Shown here piece by piece: positions 47,519 to 56,856 of a stretch of DNA of 64,000 bases (position 1 is its first letter; each line of letters starts with the position of its first letter). The position numbers and the translations under genes were made by a program. Origin of the DNA: Phialocephala subalpina (Eukaryota > Ascomycota > Leotiomycetes > Helotiales > Mollisiaceae); assembly GCA_900073065.1 (NCBI GenBank), contig FJOG01000010.1, forward strand, positions 1,662,666 through 1,726,665, given 5' to 3'. The notes under the pieces are model-generated. The model was given only the letters and a program-made list of their open reading frames with translations, did no database searches and was not told the DNA's origin.

Positions 47519-48054
47519 TCCGTAACCAGCGTAACCAAAATTAATCTAATAACTCGAGTATAATCTAGAGTGTATAGATTAGATTAGATTAGATTATAAG
47601 TAGCCAAATTCCAAATAATCTAGAGTTTTGATTAGATTATCCTTTGATTATACTCTAGATTATTTAGATTATCCACGTAATACTTATAAAATAAAAGTTT
47701 TTAAATTACTTCTAATTAATTTTTGCTATATTATATTATAAATTATAATAGCGCATGTATTATATATATTGTCTAAGGATAGGAGCAGAGCTCCCTTATA
47801 TGCAGCCTATATAAAGCAGGAGGCTAAGAGGCACGTGGCTTAATACCACGTGATTACAGCCTTAAGAGATGAGGCTGAACCTCATTCTAATACTTTTGAT
47901 AGAAGGCATGTAATACTCTAATAACTTGAGTATACTCTAAATTATTAGATTAGATTTAGATTAGATTTTGAGTAGACTATATTTCATTAGATTAGATTTA
48001 GAGTAACAGAGTATAATCTAATCTAATCTAATCAATATTCACGCTGTCCGTAAC
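47519..48054. repeat. 8-bp target-site duplication TCCGTAAC
   Basis: TCCGTAAC occurs at 47519-47526 and again at 48047-48054, directly flanking the 520-bp element. Removing the element and one copy restores the reading frame of array member 2. Confidence 0.85.
47527..48046. mobile_element. hAT-like MITE, 520 bp
   Basis: AT-rich element without coding capacity. Ends are CAGCGTAACC on the left and, read inward from the right, CAGCGTGAAT, so the outer 6-8 bases are inverted. Further in, AGATTAGATTAGATTA-type repeats (47575-47597) are mirrored by TAATCTAATCTAATC (48014-48033). An 8-bp target duplication and CAGNG termini are features of hAT-superfamily elements. It carries no transposase, so it must have been moved in trans. 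Confidence 0.78.
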
Positions 48055-48351
48055 CTTTCTCCTTTTCTATTTGTCTGGTCCCTGTTGGAAATGTGCTCCA
48101 AGATAGACTGAGGATTCGGACTCAGAGGGGTCAGGGGATGGTATGGATGCAGGGATTGGAGAGCTAGATCTGAATGGAGAAGAGGGGATATGATGGTGAT
48201 GTGAGTGGATGTTGAGGGCAAAACGGTCCATGAATGTACAAGAACAGTTTCAAACGTCTGACTTCCAATCGCTTTTCAAATTGCTTCAACTTAAGATCAT
48301 ATCTTCGCCATAACAACACTTGAGCTATTTCAACTCGGCAAGATCCAGAAA

Positions 48352-48684
48352 ATGGGTAACTTCATCTCCAAAGGTTCAACGAAAGCCACGCCGCAAATTC
48401 CTAAATCGCCGCCTCCGATTCCATATCCCGCTCAACCACCAACCCTAAAAGACTCCAACAACATTCATCGCAGCCTCACCTGCAGATACTGCAACGCGAT
48501 CATCAAGCAGAACATCTACAACTGAACATGCGTTGGGAAGTCCCGTCAGGGATTGGGAATGACGACGATATCATTCTACGTTCCTGGACCTTGTTAGGAG
48601 TGTCGTCTAGATACTGTGGATAATATCTCTGGAATCGGGATAAGATTTGGACAGAGAAGATACTCTGAACTCTGGCGGCCATAA
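48352..48684 (+). pseudogene. Array member 3, two in-frame stops
   Basis: ATG at 48352 opens MGNFISKGSTKATPQ, an N-myristoylation-like start, then a Pro-rich linker and NNIHRSLTCRYCNAIIKQNI. Codon 58, the place of the first Cys of the C-x-C pair, is TGA (NIYN-stop-TC). The same frame continues to FYVPGPC-stop-EC with TAG at 48595-48597 at the first variable position of V-P-G-x-C-x2-C, and then runs to TAA at 48682. All family landmarks remain in one frame, so decay is by two point mutations only. Confidence 0.75.
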
Positions 48685-49000
48685 GACTGAAGTCAGGGAA
48701 TCAGTCATGGTTGTCAAAGGAACGGACATTCAGAATTGTTCGGCATATTGGTCAGGCGGCGAGTGAATGCGAAGTTGGGTGAAAACGAAGTTAATCATAA
48801 TACTAGGCTCAACCTCGTCAACGTCAAGTAAATGAATAATCTAAAGTACTACTCTTCATCTCAAATATAAGATCCTTCACATGCAGTATTCGATGCTCAA
48901 CTCTTTTCTCAGGCTCCCTCTAATTTGGTGGCCTTAAACCTTCAGCTCTGAGCTCCCAGACCGAGACTTGAAAACATCTGAACAACCAAATTCCACAGCC

Positions 49001-49323
49001 ATGGGAGCCATACTTTCCAAGACAGCCACAGCTGAAAGTCCAGTATCACCAAAGAGATCTCGTACTGTGCAAGCGCCTGCATACGAACCAGATATAGTCG
49101 ATATTAGCTACCTCCACCGCCACACCGTCTGCATGGTATGCCGGAAGGTTCTGAAGACGGATCTTTACGACTGCTCTTGCAATCCCGCACCCAAAGCTCA
49201 ACTCTACCATTCTGTGTCCCTGTTTCTTGCAAGTATTGCTATCCTGGGCCAGGGGCGACTGCTAGGAACCTCTCCGAAGGACTTGCAACATTGAGCAGCG
49301 TGGGCCACCAAAGCCATACATAA
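49001..49323 (+). pseudogene. Array member 4, probably frameshifted after the core
   Basis: ATG 49001 opens MGAILSKTATAESPVSPK, again MGxxxSK, then YLHRHTVCMVCRKVLKTDLY and DCSCNPAPK. The uninterrupted frame continues as hydrophobic sequence to 49294. However, the frame starting one base earlier reads FCVPVSCKYC from 49210, an evident match to FYVPGPCxxC of member 3. This indicates a one-base loss between about 49185 and 49209. Either the gene is damaged with a new 108-aa product, or the base is a sequence error. The N-terminal core itself is intact. Confidence 0.6.
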
Positions 49324-49605
49324 TTCGCCATTCATAGCTTGATATCAGAGAAATTGATGGCCATTACGGAAAAAACTTCTCGGAGGAAGTAATAGCGCGT
49401 TGAGTTTGTGCCAGTCATGAAATGAAATGGAAATGCTGGCTTCAGATCGAGGAATCACAAAACCACATTCAAGGTAAATATTCGAATCAGTCGAGCCAGA
49501 ATTTCGTCCATTTAAGCTTCCTCTCGAAGATCTCTCTCTTCCTAGTAGGAATTCGTCTCAAGCTTCGACCAAGAACAATCTCAAACCCACAAAACACCAG
49601 CTAAG

Positions 49606-49872
49606 ATGTTTGAACACTTTCAACCAATCCCCAAAACCCCTCGGATTTCTCACGTACAAGGCGCACTATGCCCGAGCTGCAAGATCAAGCATGACTTGAC
49701 ATTCACCCACACCCACGTACACACGCAATGTGATACCTGCTTCCGAAGGGTGGAGCCAAATATCTTCAAATGCACCTGTGAAGGACAAGAGCGACCTTTC
49801 GGCAATAGATTTGACAAGATGCAAGGCAAGGGGGCAGGATTATGTGCTTGCTTGTGCAGGGGTGAAGATTGA
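49606..49872 (+). CDS. Array member 5: His/Cys-rich mini-protein, 88 aa
   Basis: Intact frame. It has an N-terminal pair LCPSCKIKHD, then the core FTHTHVHTQCDTCFRRVEPN with IFKCTCEGQ, and ends GAGLCACLCRGED. Spacing H-x4-C-x2-C-x6-N-I-F-x-C-x-C is exactly that of the family. The extra N-terminal C-x2-C is shared with members 6, 8, 9 and 10. The C-terminal V-P-G-x-C-x2-C is replaced by a C-x-C-x-C cluster. No signal peptide or membrane segment. Function unknown. Confidence 0.7.
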   Translation: MFEHFQPIPKTPRISHVQGALCPSCKIKHDLTFTHTHVHTQCDTCFRRVEPNIFKCTCEGQERPFGNRFDKMQGKGAGLCACLCRGED

Positions 49873-50489
49873 GCAGATATAGAGAGAAGTGTGTGTGAGG
49901 AACGCGATGCTATTGAAGGAAGGAATGGAGCTACGAATCTCGAGGGGTCAAATGGGAGAGCGGCGAGAGTTGAGGCTGGTACACTTCACGATTTCATGAC
50001 AAGAAAAACAACATTATCTAAAGATGGCTAACACAATCGAGACATTTAAAGTTACACAAGTCCTCGCATACCATAGTTTTTTCAGGAGGATTTCACGGTC
50101 TCCTGAATGAGACTTCTCAATATGCATCACGTGATACACCTTTTCTATTCCATGAGGTGTTTTCGAGGCTGTTATGGACGAGGGAAGCATAGAACACAGT
50201 CATGAAAGGACCCAATCCTGCACAAGCATTATCTGATTCCTGATATCCTCCATGAATTAGCTTAGGCTGGAAGCAAAGCTTAGGTATCTGCAGAATCGAA
50301 ACGAACAATTGTGTGAATCATTCTAGATTCTCAATACTGAATCATCCTTCAAGCTGTTTAAACTCTGGCTGCCACTCTATCGACCTTTCAATGATGCTCA
50401 AGAGCACTGTATCAAGGCATTCTTCAAGATCCTCATCAACCTCACCAATCTTGTCAAGCGCAGAAACTTACTCCCGAACCAATATCAAA
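49873..50489. other. Spacer in the array
   Basis: About 600 bp between members 5 and 6. An in-frame upstream ATG at 50313 could extend member 6, but the added residues are Ser-rich and unlike the other members. Nothing else recognised. Confidence 0.4.
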
Positions 50490-50912
50490 ATGCCCGAGAG
50501 ACAAGAAGAACCGAAAAGGCACGAGACAGATCCTACCAAAATTTGTACCATATGCAAGAGCAGCCATCCACTCCCACCACGAGACGGGCACTGGCATGTC
50601 GATTTGATCTGTGCTATCTGCTCAGCCCTGCTCGCCACGGACATCTTCAAGCACAAGGACCATGGCCGATGCAGTGGTCCAGATACTGCTCGTACTCGAC
50701 AAGATAGGATTGATCCGGAGACTGGACAATGCCGTAACAAGTTCAACTGTATGGAAGCGGTAAAGAAGTTGTCGAATGAGGAGGCAAGGACAGCTTGGGC
50801 CGCGTCACTTGTTCCTGGGGAGAGCACTCGGGGAGAACCAAATGTCGAAGGCAAGATCTTGCCCGAGGAATCTGAATGCAACGGCTGGGACTTGTCCCAC
50901 TTGCGACCATGA
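50490..50912 (+). CDS. Array member 6: His/Cys-rich protein, 140 aa
   Basis: ATG 50490 opens MPERQEEPKRHETDP. It has the N-terminal pair KICTICKSSHPL, the core DGHWHVDLICAICSALLATD and IFKHKDHGRC, then IDPETGQCRNKFNC. The first Cys of the C-x-C box is replaced by His (IFKHKDH), which could still bind metal. The C-terminal 45 residues (NEEARTAWAASLVPGES ...) are specific to this copy. It is the longest intact member. An upstream ATG at 50313 would give 199 aa. Confidence 0.7.
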   Translation: MPERQEEPKRHETDPTKICTICKSSHPLPPRDGHWHVDLICAICSALLATDIFKHKDHGRCSGPDTARTRQDRIDPETGQCRNKFNCMEAVKKLSNEEARTAWAASLVPGESTRGEPNVEGKILPEESECNGWDLSHLRP

Positions 50913-51299
50913 AGAACGACTTTCCGCTTCGAAATATAGCTTGAATATCTCATAATAATAATAGCGATGCATTTTCAAGTACTACCACAATGATACACGC
51001 TTCGCTTCAATGCTAGGCTATGTCGTAGACCCCGAACAAACAAGAGAGGAACTTAATAGTGAGCAGCAGGGAACTTGATTGAGAGCTCTTAACGCTAGGA
51101 CTCAATGTTACTATTACATCGTCACATTATGAAACGAGAAATTCGCGAAGGTGAGGACCAGATTAGAATTAAAAAAGTCCTTGAAGTTGTGTACGCATGC
51201 GTGATTGGCAGCTTTTCCAATCTCATTGATTCAACTACGAACTATCTTTGCAATTCCTATCTCGTTCAATATCGAGTCTCATATGTCTCACAATAAAAC

Positions 51300-51616
51300 G
51301 TGGTAACGGAAGCGTTCCTCAAGAAGCCAAATGTCCCAGAACCCAAACCCAAACCCAAAAAAGAACCCCTTAGCAACACCAAGACCAAGAAATTCTGCTA
51401 CAATTTCCATATCTCTCACCTCTCAATCCCACAAGCGCTCAAGGATAACCATTCTTACATCTCCCTCATAAGTTCCTCCTGTCTATCCACAATTGCTCGG
51501 ACATTCACAACTGCGACTGCTGCAATCCTGACTCCTGGGGTGAGGAAGGGGCTGTGATCTTGTACACTGTTATACCACCGGAATGTTTGTACTTCCCAAC
51601 CCTCAGGCTCAGGTAA
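51300..51616 (+). pseudogene. Array member 7, degenerate remnant
   Basis: One frame from 51300 holds a Lys/Pro-rich start and KFCYNFHISHLSIPQALKDN, matching the family's N-terminal TCPICKITHQP...ED region with the second Cys changed to Phe. A different frame from about 51470 holds IHNCSDIHNCDCC and AVILYTVIPPECLYF, matching the D-I-x-x-C-x-C and V-P-x-C parts. The core H-x4-C-x2-C is not preserved. The pieces are in the right order and spacing, so this is best read as a decayed copy; assignment is less certain than for the others. Confidence 0.4.
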
Positions 51617-51850
51617 CTAGTGTCGCCTTTACTCTGGTCAGGATTCATGAAGGTATGAGTCTCCAAGCCTAGAGATATGTTTCTGCTCAAGCCCCAGGTG
51701 AATTTTCTGTGGACGAGACGAATGCAGCTGGAGAGACTGAATACCGAGTGTACGTACTACACAGATTACAGGCCTTATGCTTGATCGTTTCCATGAGGAT
51801 AATTGACTTTCCTTTGGTAGAGTTATGATTGACTATCGAGACAACAGGAA

Positions 51851-53550
51851 TCATGAATTATCCGGTTCGTGATCGTCGAGCATCCAGTAGCCTCCAATAT
51901 CCTCGAAAGTCTTCTCGAAACCAGGAATAATCTCATCCAGCTTCCGTGGATGAACCTCCCAGAGATCGGTGCACCACTCAGTTTCTAGATTTTCTGGTCT
52001 GTCTGGTAGCCATGAGGCGCTATCCATCCTGATAGCAACCCTTTCGACGAGGTTGTGTTGCTCATCAACTACACTCCTTTTGTATACTTGGAAAATGCCC
52101 CCTCGACTTTCTCGCTGCCACTTCATTACCGCTTTAGGTATTGTCTTGAGCAGGCCTCCATGGAGAAAAGCAACGGATCCATTGGGATGATGCTGTGCAA
52201 AACTGTGGCCGCAGTAGATACCATCTGGTGCGACTGTTCCAACACTGTTCGGGGTTTTGGTGTTAGCACAGGGTCTTTTGAAAGCGGTTCAAGCAGTGCA
52301 AGATTTGAAAGAAATGATTCAAAGTGTTTCAAAGACACAACCTCCTTGACCATCCTCATACACAACACAGAATTGCACAGCGAGTGAAGGCAAACGTCCA
52401 AAAACACGAACCTTGTGATCCATTTCGGTGGAAAGCCATATTTGGTTTTAAGAGCATGCCATGCAAAGCGGAACATGTCCTTGTCACCGAGCAAGAACTC
52501 GTTGTAGTAGCGTGCATGCACGTTGTTAAACCAAGCAGCCAGCTGTAAATGATAGAAGAACCTGCGTTTATCCACAATAAGCTGTCCGCTTTCCTGCTCA
52601 TATTCATTCATGAGGCATTTCGTATTCGTAATTGCCCATATTGGGTTGTTGGGTCGTGTCCGCGCAATATCGGGCCAGAACAAAGTGCCGTATTCTTTGT
52701 ACGTATCTGATTCAAAAAGCGATTCTGGGTCGACGATTGGTATGTTGTCCGAATCCAGCAATAATGGCTCGGCGAATCGAGAGTTCATGACAGCGGCGGT
52801 CTTGAGCTGATAATTGACGTGGAAGAAATTATCGTTGCTGCTCTTGAGAATGTTCGAGGATGCCGAGAGATCGTTGAAGTACATTTTTGGCCACATGGAG
52901 GAGATATCTTTCTGGGCCTCCAACGTGAATTCGTCTCCCCAGAAATGCATCTCAATCGGCAGCTGAGACCCAAGTTTTTTCAACTGTCGCAAAATGACCC
53001 TTACGCGCTTTAGACTCTTCCCATTTCCTGCAACAATGACGATTCCACGGCCCTCAAATCTGTTCTTGTACGACTCGTACGGTAGCAATTCATTATTGAT
53101 GAAGTCATGCCACTGATTTCTGCGGAACTCAAGTTCCTCGTCATTCCTGTCATGCTCTACCCACTCCGACTCATTGCCGTACTGAAAATTGATTTCCTCG
53201 CTTTTTTCCCACGAGCATGATGATTTGGCCTCCGCCATGGTCAAACCCTTCATCTGCGTGACGGCTTTGAAATGAAACATAAAAGCATCTGCTGTCGGCA
53301 ATCTATGGGCGTCGTCGATGATTTCCGGCGGTCTACTTGGGTGGTTGGAAAGCTCCGGGGTGGTGGTAGGCGGAGGCATCGAAACCATTTCTCCTGTACC
53401 ATTCTGTCCCGGACTTGACAACCAGGCTGATGATTTCAATTTCCAATTGGGGTTCCGGTTGAGGAGGAGAAGATATGTCGGGACACTGAAGAGCAGGAGC
53501 GCACCGACCGCCACGACGAGGCGGGCTCCAGCCGGCCGTTGCACGAGCAT
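51851..53550 (-). CDS. Alpha-1,3-mannosyltransferase, MNN1/GT71 family
   Basis: Two exons (53550-52412 and 52244-51851) give 510 aa. A single membrane anchor at residues 11-30 (LVVAVGALLLFSVPTYLLLL) follows a short cytosolic tail, the type II layout of Golgi glycosyltransferases. The nucleotide-sugar/metal site is LLLDSDNIPI (DSD 266-268), preceded by GIVIVAGNGKSLKRVRVILR and MHFWGDEF, typical of GT71. The intron (GTTCGT...GCTAAC...ACAG) is required: reading through gives a stop-free but unrelated tail. Exon 2 supplies SVGTVAPDGIYCGHSFAQHH and FLHGGLLKTI. It lies on the opposite strand within the array of small His/Cys-rich genes and shows no kinship with them. Confidence 0.92.
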
Positions 53551-54150
53551 TGCGACAACTCTTTGAAGAGGACTCGTTCAGCGCCGTGAATGAAGAAGGA
53601 AGACATTGGGATGGAGAAAATGCAATAATATAACGCAAAGTCAAGGGGCTTTCCGGCTTCAGGCAAAGCACCATGGTCCGAGAGCTCTTGAAACATCTAC
53701 CCCTGGCAGTGCTGGGAGTAGTGTGGACGAACTGCAGTGCAGGCGCTGCAGTTCGAGAGGGCCTTCTTGAACCGTGGTTTCAGAGCCCTGCACTAAACTA
53801 CAAAATATATTTCGCCCAAAACCATCACATGATACCCCTCTTGCTTCAAGGGGAGGCGATCTTGCGCTTCTAGAACGAATGAGAGCAATCAACAAAACGA
53901 GCGTAATAGAGCGTCCACTCAAGTGTTATCTAAATTGCGCTCGAGTCCGATAGGGGATGGTTTTAAATAGAACAATTATACTACAAAATGAGGGGTGTAT
54001 GAGAATGCGAATATGTCAAGAATAAGTGCGCGTGAATGCCCCTCGGCCCCACAGCAACCAAAATTTTTACGATCGACTGTCCAAACCTATAATCTCCAAC
54101 CAGACTCCACAACTCCACCATTTCCAGGAAAGAACAAAATTGAAAGTGAA
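53551..54150. other. Spacer in the array
   Basis: Upstream region of the mannosyltransferase and of array member 8. No feature recognised apart from a TTTTAAATAG TATA-like box near 53951. Confidence 0.35.
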
Positions 54151-54395
54151 ATGAAAGACCCCAAATATCTCACTCCGCACCCCACAGGCTGTACTTACCC
54201 AGTCCGCGATATAATACACGAGCCTGCACCGAGGGCCACTGGCACGCACACGCAGTCTGCAAAACGTGCAAGGATTTTATCGAGGCGAATATCCTGAGTT
54301 GTTCTTGCGGTGGATATGTACGAGTAAGGGTTGATCGTGTGCCTGGCACCTCGCATGACTGTGGAGAGGACTGGAGGAGATGCCGCTATGCATGA
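54151..54395 (+). pseudogene. Array member 8, frameshifted
   Basis: ATG 54151 opens MKDPKYLTPHPTGCTYPVRD and continues IIHEPAPR, aligning with PHPTGRTCPICKITHQPKP of member 10. The core is in the frame one base earlier: GHWHAHAVCKTCKDFIEANI, LSCSCGG, and VDRVPGTSHDC, ending at 54395. So one base is missing near 54200-54236. In addition the first Cys of V-P-G-x-C-x2-C is Ser. The H-x4-C-x2-C-x6-N-I-L-x-C-x-C core is perfect in its own frame. Confidence 0.7.
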
Positions 54396-54764
54396 GCAAG
54401 GAGGCTGGACTTGGAAGAGCGAGCGCCAGCCAGATGAATGAGATCGAATGGTGTTGACGAGAAGTAAGTTGAGCTGAAAGGGAGCACCAAAAATGAAGAT
54501 ACGCTCGCTAATTGTCAATTGAAAAAACCGTCAAAGGAAGCGACACGCCTAATGCCTCTATATAGGTGAGCCCGCCACACCACTTTTAGAGTTGACTCAA
54601 CCTATAAATCCCTGGGAGTAATGACTCTAGAAAGCCAATCACCATGCACTTGAATCAAGGCGAAAACTCTTTTGTGTATAAGAAACTTCATTAACCCGCA
54701 ATCCACACCACCACCACCTCACCAACACCATTTAAGCAAGAAGACAAAAACATCAACAAACAAA

Positions 54765-55004
54765 ATGGATTTCTCATCAGTCCCTGAAGCTCTCTCCGAA
54801 CATCCAATAGGCACCCCCTGCGACCCCTGCAATAACATGATCCACACCCTTCCACACGCAGGTCACTATCACGTCCACAGCGTCTGCAAAACATGCAGTA
54901 ACGCAAGGGAGAGGAATATCTTCTGCTGCTGGGACTGCGAGCGTCCGAAGACGAAGATCGTAATTGTACCTGGGAGGTGTAGGAAGTGTATGTCAGGGGT
55001 TTAG
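54765..55004 (+). CDS. Array member 9: His/Cys-rich mini-protein, 79 aa (best intact copy)
   Basis: ATG 54765 opens MDFSSVPEALSEHPIG. All family elements are present in one frame: TPCDPCNN, GHYHVHSVCKTCSNARERNI with FCCWDCERP, and IVIVPGRCRKCMSGV to the stop. The spacing is H-x4-C-x2-C-x6-N-I-F-x-C-x2-C and V-P-G-x-C-x2-C. No signal peptide; the protein should stay in the cell. The eight or more Cys/His ligands would suit two zinc sites. It is closest to member 10. Confidence 0.8.
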   Translation: MDFSSVPEALSEHPIGTPCDPCNNMIHTLPHAGHYHVHSVCKTCSNARERNIFCCWDCERPKTKIVIVPGRCRKCMSGV

Positions 55005-55421
55005 ATCGAGGCGTGATAGAGATACGGCGATAGAGGCAGTGTTTTCAATCTCCTAGCCTATCCAGGAGAATCGAGGAGGCTAAGCCAAGCCGAGATACTG
55101 TATAGTAGAGTCAATTAATCGTCCTTGTTCACGAAAAGTGGGCTCTAAAAAGTCCAGGCGAGGCTGGAAGATTGAGAGCGCTGGAAAGGATGGAGATGGT
55201 AACGCGATGTACCATGCGTGACTATGGAATAACAGCAAGAGTCAAGGCATGAAATTCGTTCTGTGAGCATTCAGCTCTACTGAGAATGAAATGAAATGAG
55301 CGAATTTTTGCTTGAATCGTGAATCATCCATCAAGACATAAAGGCTCCACTCAACGACTGACATCCAACCACAAGCAAGGACCACACAATAAATTATCCC
55401 TCCACTCCAACACTAGACAGA
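55005..55421. other. Spacer in the array
   Basis: About 400 bp between members 9 and 10; nothing recognised. Confidence 0.4.
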
Positions 55422-55787
55422 ATAGAAACAGCTGAAACACCCCCAATCCCCCACCCAACCGGTCGTACTTGCCCAATCTGCAAAATAACCCACCAGCCCA
55501 AGCCTGGGAAGCCCGAAGACCACTTGCACATTTATGCAGTATGCAAGTCTTGCTCTAACACGAGGGAAGCCAATATCTTCTGCTGCAAATGTCGGGCACC
55601 CGGCTGGACAACGGAGAACGCGAAGAGTAGAATAGATATCGTACCTGGAATGTGTAGAGAGTGTAAGGGGCGAGTAGAAGAGAATGTTGCTAGGTTTGGA
55701 CGGTGGGTGGGGGTTATGATGGTGGGATGGAGAAACAACCGATATAGGGAACGCAAGATACAACACGTGAAGGTGAAGGAGAAATAG
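55422..55787 (+). pseudogene. Array member 10, start codon apparently lost (ATA)
   Basis: One open frame carries all family elements: ETAETPPIPHPTGRTCPICK, DHLHIYAVCKSCSNTREANI, FCCKCRAPG and DIVPGMCRECKGR, plus a basic tail to the stop at 55787. No ATG exists in this frame upstream of the conserved part; the position where one is expected reads ATA-GAA-ACA (55422), which would be ATG-GAA by a single A-to-G change. Either the start is lost, or a first exon or a non-AUG start is used. The coding part is otherwise undamaged, so loss must be recent. Confidence 0.6.
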
Positions 55788-56043
55788 AAACACAAGCAGA
55801 CTGGTTCTGCGAGCAGCTTACTCTTCTAATGAGGAGTCGCGGATGGCGAACGAGGGGATTTTGAAGCATTTCTAACCACGTGATGTCCCTTCTTTGACTC
55901 TACCTACCCTTTCCACCACACTTCTATAGATGACCGTACTCCATGAAAGAAAAGCTCACCTATAAAATTTCGAAACTTCGATCCGCCTCGGTCGTCGATG
56001 CTCCCGCATCCCTAACGTGAACACCCGCTTGCTGAGGATCAAC

Positions 56044-56856
56044 TCAAAGAACCCGATACGACACCCTACTAACCCCCTTACTCCTCGAAATCTTCTTAAC
56101 CTCAATCTTCCCCACCTTACTACAATCACTGACATGCGTCCCTCCACACGGATAGCTCCCCATCCCCTCTATCTCCACCACGCGTCCCTTCTCCTCTCCT
56201 TCTGGCAGTACAAAATCCTCTGCTCCCGTACACTTCTCCTTCAGCTCATCCAACGGCCAGTAATGAATTTTTACTGCTGCTGCACCAGCTACGAACTCGT
56301 CGGTTTTGGCTTGAATGGCTGCTTTGTGCTTCCCGTCTATCAGGCCGCCGAATTCAACGGCTGCGGAATCGGGGTAATGACTAGCTTTAGACTCGGTGAG
56401 GGGAGGGAGGACGCCTTCGCGGGAGAGAGCGTTGATTGCGAAGCCGAGGACGTGACCTGCTGTATGTAATCTTGAGTACAGATCACGTTTCTCTCCATCG
56501 ATCGATTGCTTGACTTCCTCGCCAGGAGAGAATGGCCTCGAAGTTAGAGGGTTGAAGCGTCCGAAATGAAGGATTTGGTGGCCCTTTGCGGGGTGCCGCA
56601 CGGCTTGGACTTCGAAGACCGAGTCTGAGTCTGAGGATGCGGGAGCGATGGTTCCGGTGTCGGTTGGTTGACCGCCGCCTTGGACGTAAAATATCGTTTC
56701 TTCTGTGATAAGGACGTGGTCATCGGATGAGGGGTCCTTGATGAGAGACTGATCTAATTCTGGGAGGGTTGAGACGGGGGCGATTGAGACCACTTTACTG
56801 GTGTGTTGACGGAGATCTTGTTGGTCTTGGTAGACCAATTTTGTTCGTGTTGCCAT
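56044..56856 (-). CDS. AlaX-type alanyl-tRNA editing protein
   Basis: Single exon, 270 aa from the ATG at 56856 (a 280-aa form from 56886 is possible). The zinc site of the alanyl-tRNA synthetase editing fold is complete: H131-x3-H135 in SRLHTAGHVLG and C237-x3-H241 in SYPCGGTHVSD. The N-terminal TIFYVQGGGQPTDTGTI is the Gly-rich motif of AlaRS/AlaX editing domains. As a free-standing protein it should hydrolyse Ser (or Gly) mischarged on tRNA-Ala in the cytosol. No catalytic synthetase domain is present. Fungal homologues are widespread. Confidence 0.92.
   Translation of the reverse strand: MATRTKLVYQDQQDLRQHTSKVVSIAPVSTLPELDQSLIKDPSSDDHVLITEETIFYVQGGGQPTDTGTIAPASSDSDSVFEVQAVRHPAKGHQILHFGRFNPLTSRPFSPGEEVKQSIDGEKRDLYSRLHTAGHVLGFAINALSREGVLPPLTESKASHYPDSAAVEFGGLIDGKHKAAIQAKTDEFVAGAAAVKIHYWPLDELKEKCTGAEDFVLPEGEEKGRVVEIEGMGSYPCGGTHVSDCSKVGKIEVKKISRSKGVSRVSYRVL

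Larger units (their letters stand above)
47366..48106 (+). pseudogene. Array member 2, split by a 520-bp transposon insertion
   Basis: The 5' part from ATG 47366 encodes a Pro-rich start and NHIHRDGYCNYCEELVQENL followed by YECSCVGTTSV, the family core. The frame is interrupted at 47527 by a 520-bp element. Beyond it, from 48055, the reading frame resumes exactly in phase across one copy of the 8-bp target duplication and gives FYLSGPCWKCAPR and a stop at 48104-48106, the family's C-terminal G-x-C-x2-C motif. As it stands translation would end at 47563 after 65 residues, without the second cysteine pair. The clean in-phase junction shows that the insertion hit an intact gene and is recent. 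Confidence 0.8.
46895..55787 (+). repeat. Tandem array of about ten paralogous His/Cys-rich genes
   Basis: Members at 46895, 47366, 48352, 49001, 49606, 50490, 51300, 54151, 54765 and 55422 are all on the + strand, 0.5-1 kb apart, each with its own flanks. Shared core: H-x4-C-x2-C-x6-[ND]-[IL]-[FYL]-x-C-x(1-2)-C (member 1 with shorter spacing, member 6 with His in place of the first later Cys), commonly preceded by C-x2-C and followed by V-P-G-x-C-x2-C. Between paralogues little else is conserved, so the duplications are old or diversify fast. One - strand mannosyltransferase gene sits between members 7 and 8. Confidence 0.75.

Noticed and set aside
47550..48035. TTAGATTAGATT-like repeats as a telomeric tract or CRISPR-like array
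   Set aside because: The repeats are few, on opposite strands at the two sides, and fit inside the terminal structure of a MITE; there are no unique spacers.
48523..48525. In-frame TGA at a conserved Cys position as a possible selenocysteine codon
   Set aside because: Filamentous ascomycetes are not known to have selenocysteine insertion, and a second in-frame stop (TAG) follows in the same copy, so nonsense mutation is the simpler explanation.
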